Origin: HK1 sp965202875 | GTDB taxonomy: Bacteria; Pseudomonadota; Gammaproteobacteria; HK1 | DNA: 64,000 nucleotides | Direction of reading: 5' to 3' | NCBI GenBank assembly: GCA_965202875.1 | Contig: OZ241870.1 | Coordinates: 4,588,001 to 4,652,000, forward strand | In this document: positions 43,817 to 52,879 of the stretch, one piece after another | How positions within the stretch are numbered: position 1 is the first letter of the stretch | Layout of the letters: every line of letters starts with the position of its first letter | Made by a program: the position numbers and the translations under genes | The notes under the pieces: model-generated | Seen by the model: only the letters and a program-made list of their open reading frames with translations | Databases searched by the model: none | Told to the model about the DNA's origin: nothing

Positions 43817-44539
43817 TCAGGGCATGACCGCGCCGCCGTTGGGTCCGAAGGTCTGCCCGGTCACGTAGCTCGCGCCCGGGCCGGCGAGGAAGGCGATCAC
43901 GCTGGCGATCTCCTCCGGCCGGCCGATGCGCCCGAGCGGCAGGTCGCTTTCCTGGGCCAGCACCTCGGGCGACATGGTCTCCCGGCTCAGCATCGGAGTG
44001 TCGACCGGGCCGGGGGCCACGGCGTTGACCAGGATGCCGGGGGCGAGCTCCCGTGCCCAGGAGCGCGTCAGACCGAGCACGGCGGCCTTGGAGGCGCAGT
44101 AGGCGGAATAGTCGGCGCGGCCGAGATAAGCGAGCTCGGAGGCGACGTTGATCACCCGCCCGCCGCGCCCGGTGCGGCGCATGCGGGCAACGGCCTCGCG
44201 CCCGACCAGGAAGCAGCCGCGGAGGTTCACCGACATGATCCGCTCGAATTCCTCCAGGGTCATCTCGGCCAGGGGTCGCTCCAGGATGATTCCGGCGCAG
44301 TTGACCAGGACGTCGGGCGTCTCGCCCGCGGCATCGAGCGCCTCGAAGGCGGCCCGCACCTCCACTTCCGAGGAGACGTCGGCGGTGAGCGCAAGGCCGC
44401 CGTCCGGCAGCGCGCAGGGCCGACGGTCGAGTCCGGCGACCCGGGCGCCTTGGGCCGCGAGCGCCCTCGCGGTGGCGGCGCCGATGCCGCTGGCCGCTCC
44501 GGTCACCAGGGCGAATTTGTCCGAGAGCGATCCGCTCAA
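43817..44539 (-). CDS. Short-chain dehydrogenase/reductase
   Basis: About 240 residues. FALVTGAASGIGAATARAL, the Asp of GLDRRP at the cofactor site (NAD-type), VLVNCAGII, VINVASELAYLG, the catalytic YSAYCASKAA and the C-terminal SYVTGQTFGPNGGAVMP identify a classical SDR. No ATG fits; TTG 44539 with GGAGCGG upstream gives a natural N-terminus. It lies between the ABC ATPase and hyuB, on the same strand, so likely acts on the imported compound or its product. Confidence 0.8.
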   Translation of the reverse strand: MSGSLSDKFALVTGAASGIGAATARALAAQGARVAGLDRRPCALPDGGLALTADVSSEVEVRAAFEALDAAGETPDVLVNCAGIILERPLAEMTLEEFERIMSVNLRGCFLVGREAVARMRRTGRGGRVINVASELAYLGRADYSAYCASKAAVLGLTRSWARELAPGILVNAVAPGPVDTPMLSRETMSPEVLAQESDLPLGRIGRPEEIASVIAFLAGPGASYVTGQTFGPNGGAVMP

Positions 44540-44684
44540 CCCGTCCGCTCCGGCGACCGAGGCCGAGGATCCGGCGGCGGGCCACACCGGCCGCCGTCGA
44601 CGCGGGAATGGAAACGTCCGCCCCTGAAGCCGGGGCCATCGGCCGAAAGGCGCCTTCCCCCGGCTTGGCCGAAGCCGGGAATCA

Positions 44685-45530
44685 TCACCGTATCCGGTGC
44701 TCCACGCCGGAGGACCATGGGCCCGCCCCCTGTTCCATTGCCGTCGCCTCGCCGCGCATCCGATCACGCACCCGGTTGCGCAGATCGAAGAACGCACGGG
44801 TCTCCTTGGTGGTGATGCTGCGCTTTCCGGCAATCACCTCGCCCACCCGGATTTCCTCGACGATCTTCGCCGGACGGGCCGAAAAGATGAAGATGCGATC
44901 GGCGAGGAAGACGGCCTCCTCGACGTCGTGGGTGACGAAGATCACCGCCTTGTGTTCGATCCGGTTGATCTCCAGGAGCTGGTATTGCAGGAACTCGCGG
45001 GTCTGGGCGTCGAGGGCGCCGAAGGGCTCGTCCATCAGCAGGACGTCGGGGCCGGCGGCCAGGGTGCGGGCGATGGCGACGCGCTGGCGCATGCCGCCGG
45101 AGATCCGGTTGACGTAGAACCCGGCAAAGTCGTCGAGGCCGACCAGGGCCATGTAGTGCCGGGCGATCTCCTCCTTCTCCGCCGCGCCCAGATCGTCGCG
45201 GTACCTGGTGCCGAAACGGATGTTCTCCAGCACCGTCAGCCAGGGGAAGGAAGTGTAGGCCTGGAAGACCATGCCCTTCCTGCGGTCCGGACCGGTGACC
45301 TTTTCGCCGGCGAGGATCACCTCGCCGCTGCTCGCGGTCTCCAGACCGCCGACGATGCGCATCAGGGTCGTCTTGCCGCAGCCCGAGGGGCCCAGGTAGA
45401 CCGCGAACTCGCCAGCTTCGAGGTCCATGGAGACCCGGTCGACGACCTGGATCGGCGCCTGGGCGGGCGAGTCCGGCTCGAAGGTCTTGGAGACCTCGAC
45501 GACGCTCAGGAAGTGGTTGTGCTCCGGCAT
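44685..45530 (-). CDS. ABC transporter ATP-binding protein (sulfonate/taurine/nitrate type)
   Basis: 281 residues. Walker A GPSGCGKTTLMRIVGGL, signature ISGGMRQRVAIARTL, Walker B VLLMDEPFGALD and switch His in FVTHDVEEAVFLADRIFIF. The LSVVEVSKTF start and the long C-terminal tail are like TauB/SsuB. Twelve bases after the permease gene. Energises uptake with the next two genes upstream. Confidence 0.92.
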   Translation of the reverse strand: MPEHNHFLSVVEVSKTFEPDSPAQAPIQVVDRVSMDLEAGEFAVYLGPSGCGKTTLMRIVGGLETASSGEVILAGEKVTGPDRRKGMVFQAYTSFPWLTVLENIRFGTRYRDDLGAAEKEEIARHYMALVGLDDFAGFYVNRISGGMRQRVAIARTLAAGPDVLLMDEPFGALDAQTREFLQYQLLEINRIEHKAVIFVTHDVEEAVFLADRIFIFSARPAKIVEEIRVGEVIAGKRSITTKETRAFFDLRNRVRDRMRGEATAMEQGAGPWSSGVEHRIR

Positions 45531-45542
45531 CGTCCCGGGCCT

Positions 45543-46328
45543 TCAGAGGTATCTGAAACAGCGGCGGTGGAGGTACCGGATCGCCTGGTCGGTCGCGAGC
45601 CCGATGACGCCGACGGTCAGAATGCCGGCCATCACCTCCGGTGTCTTGACGAAGCGGCGCATCGACCAGATGGCGTGGCCGATGCCGCTGTTGGCGGCGA
45701 CGATCTCGGCCACGATGATCCAGGTCCAGCACCACCCCAGGGTGATGCGCAGGTTGTCCACCATGGACGGGAGCATGGCCCGCAGCACGATGTCGCGGGT
45801 GATCTGTCGCGGCCTGGCGCCCAGGGTGTAGCCGATCTCGATGAATTCGCGCGGCACCCGCTTGGTGTCGTCGGCGATCAGCAGCACGAGCTGGAAGAAG
45901 GTGCCCATCCAGAGCACCGCGATCTTGGACGCCTCGCCGATGCCGAACCAGATGATCAGGAGCGGCACCAGGGCCGGGATCGGCAGGTAGCGGATGAAGT
46001 CGACGATCGGTTCGATCAGGGCGCCGACGATGCGGTAGCTGCTCATCCACATGCCGATGGGCACCGCCATCGCCACCGAGAGCAGGAAGGCGCCCCAGAC
46101 CCGTGCCACGCTGATCGCGATGTCGTCGAGGAAGTCGCGCTCGACCAGCATGCCCCGGAGCGCATCGACGACGTCCCAGGGCAGCGGCAGGAAGCGCCGC
46201 TGCACCACCTCGAACCAGGAGATCAGCGACCAGAGGGCGATGAAGCCGATGAAGGCGCAGACCCCGAGCAGCAAGGTACTGCGGCCCGTGCCGCCGCCAC
46301 GATAGGCGAAGAGCGACGTCCGGCTCAC
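45543..46328 (-). CDS. ABC transporter permease (SsuC/TauC type)
   Basis: 261 residues with about six membrane segments. The EAA-loop region reads EFIEIGYTLGARPRQITRDI and is followed by LPSMVDNLRITLGWCWTWII, typical of the BPD_transp_1 sulfonate/nitrate subgroup. A perfect hairpin at 46361-46389 separates it from the binding-protein gene. Confidence 0.9.
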   Translation of the reverse strand: MSRTSLFAYRGGGTGRSTLLLGVCAFIGFIALWSLISWFEVVQRRFLPLPWDVVDALRGMLVERDFLDDIAISVARVWGAFLLSVAMAVPIGMWMSSYRIVGALIEPIVDFIRYLPIPALVPLLIIWFGIGEASKIAVLWMGTFFQLVLLIADDTKRVPREFIEIGYTLGARPRQITRDIVLRAMLPSMVDNLRITLGWCWTWIIVAEIVAANSGIGHAIWSMRRFVKTPEVMAGILTVGVIGLATDQAIRYLHRRCFRYL

Positions 46329-46360
46329 GAGTTTGCCGTTGTCCGGAAGGCGCCGGCGCT

Positions 46361-46389
46361 CCGGGCGGCCCGTTCACCGGGCCGCCCGG
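46361..46389 (-). terminator. Perfect 12-bp GC hairpin after binding-protein gene
   Basis: CCGGGCGGCCCG at 46361-46372, loop of five, and its complement at 46378-46389, in the 75-bp gap between the binding protein and the permease. No T-run on the minus strand. Probably a partial terminator or 3' stabiliser allowing more binding protein than permease. Confidence 0.55.
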
Positions 46390-46403
46390 ACGCCGATCGT
46401 GGA

Positions 46404-47426
46404 TCAGCGGGTCCTGCCCTCGAAAAGACCCTCGGTCAGGGTCGGGTCGACCATCGCCTCGTAGGGGATCGCCTCGTCCATCAAGTCGAGGGAGACGTTG
46501 ATGTCGTTCAGCCCCTCGACCACGCTCTCCAGCTTGGGCGGGTGTCCGCCCACCCCGAAGAACTCCAGCGCGTCCTCGTAGGACGTGTAGTAGACGCCGC
46601 CGAGGTCGGCCTCCATCTGGTCCGGGGTCACGTCGTAGTTGGGCGCCGCCGCGGCCAGAAAAGCGGCCGGATCCTTGTTGTAGAGGTCGACCGAGCGGTA
46701 GATGCCGCGCATGAACTTGGCGTACTTCTCCCGGTTGGCCTCGTAATCGGACTTGTTGACGATCACCACGTCGGTGATGAGGCCGTCGAAGTCGGCCGAG
46801 GAGAGCAGGATCTTCGATCCCTTGCGCGAGGTGTTGGCGACGATTTCGCTCAGCATCGGCTCCCAGGTGGCGACCGCGGCGACCTCCGGATCCTCGAACA
46901 CCGCCTGGCCGTCGTCGGTCGCGATCAGGCGCACGGAGACTTCGTCGAAAGAGTGGCCGGCCTGCTTGAGGGCATGGGCGGTCATGACGGTGCCGGGATG
47001 GTTGATCTCGCCGGCGAAGGTCTTGCCGACCAGATCGGTGACCTTGTCGATGCCGGGTGCCGCCACTACGCCGTCGGCGCCCACCGAGACGTCGATCACG
47101 CCGATCACCACCAGGTTGGACTCGGCGGTGAGCGGTCGCGACATGTGCTCTCCGATGGTGCGCATGGTGCAGTCGATGTCACCGATTTCCAGCCCCGGCA
47201 GGACGTTGGCGCGGTCGTTGTCGAACACGGTTTCGACCTCGAGGCCTTCCTCGGCGAAGTAGCCGAGCTCGATCGCGACCGGCACCGGGGCGAAGCCGAA
47301 CCAGTAGGGATAGGCGCAACGAATCCGATCCTCGGCCTGCGCCATGGACGCCGGCACGAGCATCGCGGCCATTGCCAGCCCCGGCAGGACGCCGGAAGCG
47401 GTCAGCGTTTTTCTTGCATGGATCAT
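46404..47426 (-). CDS. Periplasmic sulfonate/nitrate-type binding protein
   Basis: 340 residues. A cleavable signal ends near MAQAEDRIRCAYPYW. The body has APVPVAIELGYFAEEGLEVE and the LPGLEIGDIDCTMRTIGEHM region of the SsuA/TauA/NMT1 fold. The ATG at 47426 has GGAGG upstream. First gene of the minus-strand cluster; the ligand is unknown but, given linked hyuAB, may be a cyclic amide or pyrimidine-like compound rather than a sulfonate. Confidence 0.88.
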   Translation of the reverse strand: MIHARKTLTASGVLPGLAMAAMLVPASMAQAEDRIRCAYPYWFGFAPVPVAIELGYFAEEGLEVETVFDNDRANVLPGLEIGDIDCTMRTIGEHMSRPLTAESNLVVIGVIDVSVGADGVVAAPGIDKVTDLVGKTFAGEINHPGTVMTAHALKQAGHSFDEVSVRLIATDDGQAVFEDPEVAAVATWEPMLSEIVANTSRKGSKILLSSADFDGLITDVVIVNKSDYEANREKYAKFMRGIYRSVDLYNKDPAAFLAAAAPNYDVTPDQMEADLGGVYYTSYEDALEFFGVGGHPPKLESVVEGLNDINVSLDLMDEAIPYEAMVDPTLTEGLFEGRTR

Positions 47427-47664
47427 CGAGAGGTCCTCCCCGGCAGTCCGGGTGCTGTGGTCCAACGGTGAAAAGGGAACCGATAGGGTTGCGTAAAACG
47501 GCGGACAATTCCAGCGTCCGGGCTCGTTGCCGGGTTCCGTTCCGGCCAAGCGGCGGTACGCGCCGTCCTGCCGAGGGTCATCCGACGAAATACTCCCGCC
47601 ACCATCCGCCGAATCGGGCTATCATGGGTGCCGGCTTGCGAACGGACCGCGAACGACCCACGGC

Positions 47665-48744
47665 ATGGCTTGGCTGACCGGCATCCGGACCCTCGTCCTG
47701 AGCGTCGTGCTATGGGCGTTCGCGGTGTGGATCTTCAGCCCTCCCCGCCCGGTGGCCACCGAGACCGTCGCGGAGACGACCGCAAGGGTCGCCGCGGAGA
47801 AGACGGACAAGGCCGGCATGGACGAAAGCGTCCAGGCCGGCGCCACGACCGCATCGGCCCCTCCGGCCACGGCGACACACGACCCGGCTTCTTCACCGGG
47901 CTTGGTCCATGCGCCATCCGGGGACTCATCCCCTCGAACCGCTCTGGCGTCCGCCGCCGAGGGCGGGACCGTCCCAGCGACGCCTGCCGCAGCCGGTGAT
48001 GGCCCGCACACTGCGGGCGCAGCAATCGTTCCGACGCTCGCCGGCGATGAGCCCGCCATCGCGGCCGCCGCCGTTCCGGGGGCGTCGGATACCCCCCGGG
48101 ACGGCGTCGAATCGGTGCCCGGTGTTCCGATCGTCCCGCCGGTTCCGGGTGCGGCAAGGGTGCCCGGTGTTCCGATCGCCCCGTCGGGTCCGGGTGCGGC
48201 AAGGGTGCCCGGTGTTTCGATCGCCCCGCCGGTTCCAGGTGCGGCAAGCTGGCAGGAGGACGCGGCCGGCGCCGTATCCGTGACCGGCGACGCCGGGGGC
48301 ACGACCGACGCCCCGCCCGCATCGGCCCGGCCGGCCCCTCGGTTCGAACCTCCGATCCCCCGGTCCCTGCCGCCGGCGGGACCGTCCCCGCGGCGCCCGG
48401 GCGGCGCGGGGGCGGGTGACGGCGCCGTCGCGGATCAGATCAACGCGGCCCGGCGCGCGGTGTGGGAAGGGCGGCTCGCGGACGCCCTCGTCCACTACCG
48501 CGCCGCCGCCCGCATCGAGCCGAACAGCCATGTCGCATGGGGTGAAATGGGCAACGTGCTGTGGGCGATGCGGCGCTGGCCCGAAGCTGCGTACGCCCTC
48601 GAAGGCGCGGCGACCCTGCTTGCCGCCGTCGGCGAGCTTCGCGCCGCCCACGAATTGCTGCCGGCGGTCAGGGACATCGACCCGGAGGCGGCGCAACGGG
48701 TCCAACGACGACTGGGGGCCGCCTCGCGGCACCGGCCGGGGTAG
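47665..48744 (+). CDS. Membrane-anchored Pro/Val-repeat protein with TPR-like C-terminus
   Basis: 359 residues. An N-terminal hydrophobic anchor (GIRTLVLSVVLWAFAVWIF) is followed by a 200-residue Ala/Pro/Thr-rich, presumably disordered stretch that contains three to four 15-16-residue repeats (VPGVPIVPPVPGAAR, VPGVPIAPSGPGAAR and a third ending GAAS). The last 110 residues are TPR-like helices (AARRAVWEGRLADALVHYRA, then GEMGNVLWAMRRWPEAAYAL). Similar to proteins where a stalk presents a TPR module in the periplasm. Function unknown; 238 bp separate it from the divergent transporter cluster. Confidence 0.7.
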   Translation: MAWLTGIRTLVLSVVLWAFAVWIFSPPRPVATETVAETTARVAAEKTDKAGMDESVQAGATTASAPPATATHDPASSPGLVHAPSGDSSPRTALASAAEGGTVPATPAAAGDGPHTAGAAIVPTLAGDEPAIAAAAVPGASDTPRDGVESVPGVPIVPPVPGAARVPGVPIAPSGPGAARVPGVSIAPPVPGAASWQEDAAGAVSVTGDAGGTTDAPPASARPAPRFEPPIPRSLPPAGPSPRRPGGAGAGDGAVADQINAARRAVWEGRLADALVHYRAAARIEPNSHVAWGEMGNVLWAMRRWPEAAYALEGAATLLAAVGELRAAHELLPAVRDIDPEAAQRVQRRLGAASRHRPG

Positions 48745-49554
48745 CGCGCGCACCCCCGGACCGACTCCCGGGCCGATGGCGGGCCCTCGACGGCGGCCGA
48801 AGGACTCCGATGCCCGGGAGTTCCGGATCGCGCCTCGATACATCGGAACCCACTCCCCGGCACTCGGTCCCGGGAGCCCTCGCGCACTGACCGGGCGAGC
48901 TTCGCCGGACAGGAGTCCGGCCAAAATGATCTTTCCGTCCGCATGGTCGAGATCACGCAACATTCCGAGCACCGGGGAAGGATCTCCCGACGGTCGCATA
49001 AATCGAAGGATCCGCTATTACCCCGATCAAACCAGGCAGGAGCGGACTCCGGGAAAGCCCGTCATTCCCCCGCTTCCGCGGGTGCAGGCTCCGCGGAAGC
49101 GGGAATCCGGAAGACCTTCGATTGAAGGGGATTCCCGCTTTCTCCCCGCTTTCGCGGGGATGACGGGGGATGACGGGGGATGACGGTCTGAAGACGACCG
49201 TTGGCGCGTGTGGCTCGTCCTCACTACCCTGTTTCGGTCAGGAAGCCCCGTGTTTTGCGCAGTGAACGCGCGTATGGGCCGACATCTTGTGCAACTGACA
49301 GAATCTGTCCTGTCGCGACGGGACCTCGGTGTCCGGCTTCGGCGTCATCGCTCCGGGCAGGATGACGTCGGATCCGGAGATCCGGGGACGATCCGCCGCA
49401 CCCGGAAAGGTCGTTTGCGACATCCGCCATGGCTCGCCGGCAAGGCGGGAGAATGCTCCTGTCCACTCCGGCGAAAGCGGCGGACCGCGACGGCGCGGAC
49501 GGCGACCGGCGGCCCCGCGATCCCCCGGGTGCCGGAACGCGGGACTGCCGGCCC
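48745..49554. repeat. Gene-free region with REP-like palindromes
   Basis: 810 bp with no credible gene. At 49058-49170 it carries palindromic units GTCATTCCCCCGCTTCCGCG / CCGCGGAAGCGGGAATCC and CCCGCTTTCTCCCCGCTTTC, then a short tandem GATGACGGGG repeated three times at about 49161-49190. The remainder shows nothing I can identify. Confidence 0.6.
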
Positions 49555-51294
49555 TCAGCCTTCGGTGCGGTTCAGCTCGTCGATGAGGGCGAGCCGCGTC
49601 GAGGAGTGGGTGGAGCGCAGGATGCGCCGGGTGAGCCGCCGGGCCAGGGCGACCCGCGTCTCGCCGATGATCTGCTTGACTTCGAGCAGCGCGTTCGGGT
49701 GCACCGAGAACTCCCGCAGCCCCATCCCGAGAAGGAGCTTCGTATAGTGCGCGTCGCCGGCCATCTCCCCGCACATCGCCACCGGGATGCCGGCCTTGCG
49801 TCCCGCCCCGATGGTGGTGGTGACGAGCCGCAGCACCGCCGGGTGCAGCGGGTCGTAGAGGTAGCTCACCTCGTCGTCGATGCGGTCGATGGCGATCGTA
49901 TACTGGATGAGATCGTTGGTCCCGATCGAGAGGAAGTCGAGCCGGCGGGCGAAGATATCCGCGCAGATGGCGGCGGCGGGGACCTCGATCATCGCCCCGA
50001 CCGGCATCGAGGCGTCGTAGCGCTCGCCCCGCGCGTCGAGCTCGCGCTCGCAGTCACGCACGATCCGGAGCACCTGGTCGAGCTCGGTGGTGTTCGCGAG
50101 CATCGGGATCATCATCCGTACCGGGCCGTGCGCCGAGGTGCGCAAAATCGCCCGGATCTGCGGCCGGAACAGGCTCTGCTCCTTCAGGCACAGCCGAACC
50201 GCGCGCAGTCCGAGGGCGGGGTTCGACGTGACCGGCGCGCCTGGGCGGGCGCCGTCGACCTGCTTGTCCGCCCCGAGATCGAGTGTCCGAATCGTCACCG
50301 GCGCCCCCTTGAGCACGCCGACGAGCCCGGAGTACGCCTCGAACTGCTCCTGCTCGTCCGGCGGCTCGCTGCGGTTCATGAACAGGTACTCGGTCCGGCA
50401 GAGCCCGATCCCCGCTGCGCCGTCACGCACCGCGCCGGCGAACTCGCCGGGCAGCTCGACGTTGGCCTGCAGCACCACCGGCTCGCCGTCCGCGGTCACC
50501 GTCGGCATCGAGCGCAACCTGCGCCGCGCCGCCCTGATGCGCGCGGTCCCGCGGCCGCGGCGCTGATAGAACCGCCTGGTGGCCTCGTCCGGGGAGACGA
50601 TGACGACCCCCTGGCGCCCGTCGAGGATCACCTCGTCGCCGTCGCGCAGCAGCGCCGCCGAGCGGTGCAGTCCCACCACCGCGGGGATGTTCAGGCTGCG
50701 GGCGAGGATGGCGGTATGGGAATTCGGCCCGCCGAACTCGGTCATGAACCCCGCGACGCCCTGATGCTGAATGAGCACGGTGTCGGCCGGGGTCAGGTCG
50801 TCGGCGTAGATGATCTTCCCCGCGGCGGCCTCGTCCGGCGGCTGCTTCCGGCGTCCACCTTGCAGGTGGATCTGCACCTGGTTGACGACATGCTCGACGT
50901 CGTCCTTGCGCGTGCGCAGATACGGGTCGTCCATCGCGTCGAAGACGGCGACCAGCGCATCGCACTCCAGCTTGAGCGCCCACTCCGCATTGCATCGCCT
51001 CTCGCGAATGTAGGCGACAGGCGCCTTCGAGACGGCCTCGTCTTCGAGCATCAACAGGTGGGTGTCGATGAATGCGGCGATCTCCCTGGGCGTCCCCTCG
51101 GGGATCCGGGCCTTCACCGCGCGGAGGTCGAGGCGCGCGGCGCGCACCGCCCGCCTGAAGCGCCTGACCTCGGCCTCGATCTGTAACGGCTCGAGCGTGC
51201 GCTCGCCCACCTCCGGCCGGCCACGGTCCACGATACGCACCCGTCCGATCGCGATGCCCTTGGAGGCGCTGATGCCGTGGATGGTGAAAGTCAT
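49555..51294 (-). CDS. ptsI: Phosphoenolpyruvate-protein phosphotransferase (enzyme I)
   Basis: 579 residues. ISASKGIAIGRVRIVD starts the HPr-interacting region, the phosphorylated His is in EFGGPNSHTAILARSLNIPA, and the PEP-binding barrel has LCRTEYLFMNR, FRPQIRAILRTSA, FLSIGTNDLIQYTIAIDR and MCGEMAGD. Normal length for EI. No ptsH, ptsN or sugar-specific EII gene adjoins it, so it probably serves a regulatory or fructose PTS encoded elsewhere. Confidence 0.93.
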   Translation of the reverse strand: MTFTIHGISASKGIAIGRVRIVDRGRPEVGERTLEPLQIEAEVRRFRRAVRAARLDLRAVKARIPEGTPREIAAFIDTHLLMLEDEAVSKAPVAYIRERRCNAEWALKLECDALVAVFDAMDDPYLRTRKDDVEHVVNQVQIHLQGGRRKQPPDEAAAGKIIYADDLTPADTVLIQHQGVAGFMTEFGGPNSHTAILARSLNIPAVVGLHRSAALLRDGDEVILDGRQGVVIVSPDEATRRFYQRRGRGTARIRAARRRLRSMPTVTADGEPVVLQANVELPGEFAGAVRDGAAGIGLCRTEYLFMNRSEPPDEQEQFEAYSGLVGVLKGAPVTIRTLDLGADKQVDGARPGAPVTSNPALGLRAVRLCLKEQSLFRPQIRAILRTSAHGPVRMMIPMLANTTELDQVLRIVRDCERELDARGERYDASMPVGAMIEVPAAAICADIFARRLDFLSIGTNDLIQYTIAIDRIDDEVSYLYDPLHPAVLRLVTTTIGAGRKAGIPVAMCGEMAGDAHYTKLLLGMGLREFSVHPNALLEVKQIIGETRVALARRLTRRILRSTHSSTRLALIDELNRTEG

Positions 51295-51641
51295 CGTATG
51301 GTGGGCGTCGTCGTCGTTCGGGCCGGCCTGCTCCTCTCCCCCGGCATGGCCGGAACCGGAGGGTGTGCAATGGGCCGGTCATTTTGCAGATGTCTCGACG
51401 GGCAAGATTACCTGACCCGGAGAAGCCGGAACCAGAACCGGAGGCGCAACAACCATCCGGGATACGTTCGCGGCCGGTGCGACAGACTGCCATGACGTCA
51501 CCTCCCCCTTCGAGGTGAGGTGCCCGCCGGCGCTGCCGATCGTGCTCTACAACGAAGAGATGCGGTGGGGACGGCGCGGGGGAGCGGATGGCGCCGGTAT
51601 CGGCATCGGCGTCGCTCTCGCGCCGGCCGCCGGCCCGGCGC
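51295..51641. other. Intergenic region, nothing recognised
   Basis: 347 bp between the FAD oxidase stop and ptsI start, both minus strand. No HPr-like gene is hidden here on inspection of the frames. Presumably holds the ptsI promoter. Confidence 0.4.
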
Positions 51642-52787
51642 TCAACGGCCCGAGGGAGATTCGTCCGCCGACAGGCCCGCCCGCCGGCCGAGCCGGAATC
51701 GCTTGGCCGTGCCCCATTCCCGCAGCCCGACCCCGGCCACGAAGTCGCCGAAGACGGGTCCGTGCTTGAAGAGGTGGCCCGAACACCCTCCGGCGATCAG
51801 CACGTGCTCGTGCTCGGGGTGGAAGTCCACGATGAAGTGGGTGTCCGGGGTCATCGCGATCTGGCATGCCTTCTGGTCGACCGCCCGCTGGCCGGCCAGG
51901 CCGGGCAACCGGCGCCGCAGGTACCGGCGGGTGCGCTGGAACGTCGCCGCGGCGACGACCCGCTCGTCGTCGTCGAGGTCGATGTCCGCCTCCGTCCACA
52001 CCGTCGCGGCCTTGACTCCGCACCCTTCCACCGAGGGCGTGCCGTAGGCGCCGTATCCGTGGTCCACCCAGCAGGGCATCTCGCCGGCATCGTAGACGGT
52101 CTCGCACTCCGGCGTCGAGGTGTAGAGCACGTCCTGACGCACGACCTTCGAGATCGGCTGCACGGTGCGCCGGAACAGCTTGCCGAGCCACGGGCCTGCC
52201 GCCATGACCACCAGATCCGCCTGAAGCGGCTTGCCGTCCAGGCACGGGCGCTCGGCTTCGTCGACCGTCGCGCGCCCGCGGCGGAGCTCCCCGCCCTTGC
52301 GTGCGAACAACTTCGCCGTGCGGACCACCGCCCGCTGCGCCATGATCAGCCCCGCCTCCGGCTCGAAGATGCCGTAAGCGACGTTCGTGCACCGGAACTG
52401 GGGGAAGCGGAGACGGATCTCGTCGACGTCGAGGCGCAGATGCGGCACGCCCAGCTTCTCGAAGGTCGGCAGGGTCGCGTCCTCCCAGGCGGACCGGCCC
52501 TCGCCCGCCAGCACCAGCACTCCGCACTCCTCGTACAGCGTGCAGCGAAGCTCCTCCTGCAGCTCCATCCAGCGCAGGCGGGCCTCCCGGACCCAGCGAG
52601 TATAGAGCTCGTCGCCGCCGTGGATCGCACGCAGCAGCCGCGTGTAGTCCGAGGAGCTGGCGCGGCTGTGCCCGGGCTCCCAAACGTCCACGAGCCGGAC
52701 CCGGCAGCCCTTGCGCAGCAGGCTCAACGCGATCATGACGCCCGCGATCCCGGCGCCCACCACCACCACCTCGGGCCGACCGCCCAT
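51642..52787 (-). CDS. FAD-dependent amine oxidase (DAO family)
   Basis: 381 residues from ATG 52787. The dinucleotide-binding GxGxxG is VVVVGAGIAGVMIALSLL; GHSRASSSDYTRLLRAIHGG resembles the monomeric sarcosine/N-methyltryptophan oxidase signature, and the C-terminal GGCSGHLFKHGPVFGD is where these enzymes close over FAD. It is divergent, across 92 bp, from the glutamine-synthetase-like gene that starts the BMC operon. The ligase plus DAO-type oxidase pairing recalls PuuA-PuuB of putrescine catabolism. Likely oxidises an amine or gamma-glutamylamine to an imine or aldehyde; substrate unknown. Confidence 0.8.
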   Translation of the reverse strand: MGGRPEVVVVGAGIAGVMIALSLLRKGCRVRLVDVWEPGHSRASSSDYTRLLRAIHGGDELYTRWVREARLRWMELQEELRCTLYEECGVLVLAGEGRSAWEDATLPTFEKLGVPHLRLDVDEIRLRFPQFRCTNVAYGIFEPEAGLIMAQRAVVRTAKLFARKGGELRRGRATVDEAERPCLDGKPLQADLVVMAAGPWLGKLFRRTVQPISKVVRQDVLYTSTPECETVYDAGEMPCWVDHGYGAYGTPSVEGCGVKAATVWTEADIDLDDDERVVAAATFQRTRRYLRRRLPGLAGQRAVDQKACQIAMTPDTHFIVDFHPEHEHVLIAGGCSGHLFKHGPVFGDFVAGVGLREWGTAKRFRLGRRAGLSADESPSGR

Positions 52788-52814
52788 CACCCCGCCCCTT
52801 GCATCCCTTGACGT

Positions 52815-52833
52815 CTTGAATACAGTATACAGA
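52815..52833. promoter_or_regulatory. Candidate operator in the divergent BMC promoter
   Basis: An AT-rich island CTTGAATACAGTATACAGA within the 92-bp gap between the oxidase and the GS-like gene, centred on the palindrome GTATAC. Such TGTATAC cores are bound by FCD-type GntR regulators. No regulator gene is nearby, so this is a guess. Confidence 0.3.
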
Positions 52834-52879
52834 GGGAATTCGAGCTGCGTCGCCACTCGGCGTCGTCACTCAGGGGATC

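Noticed and set aside
51295..51641. A ptsH (HPr) gene expected upstream of ptsI
   Set aside because: No frame here encodes an HPr-like sequence with the active-site His and Ser regions.
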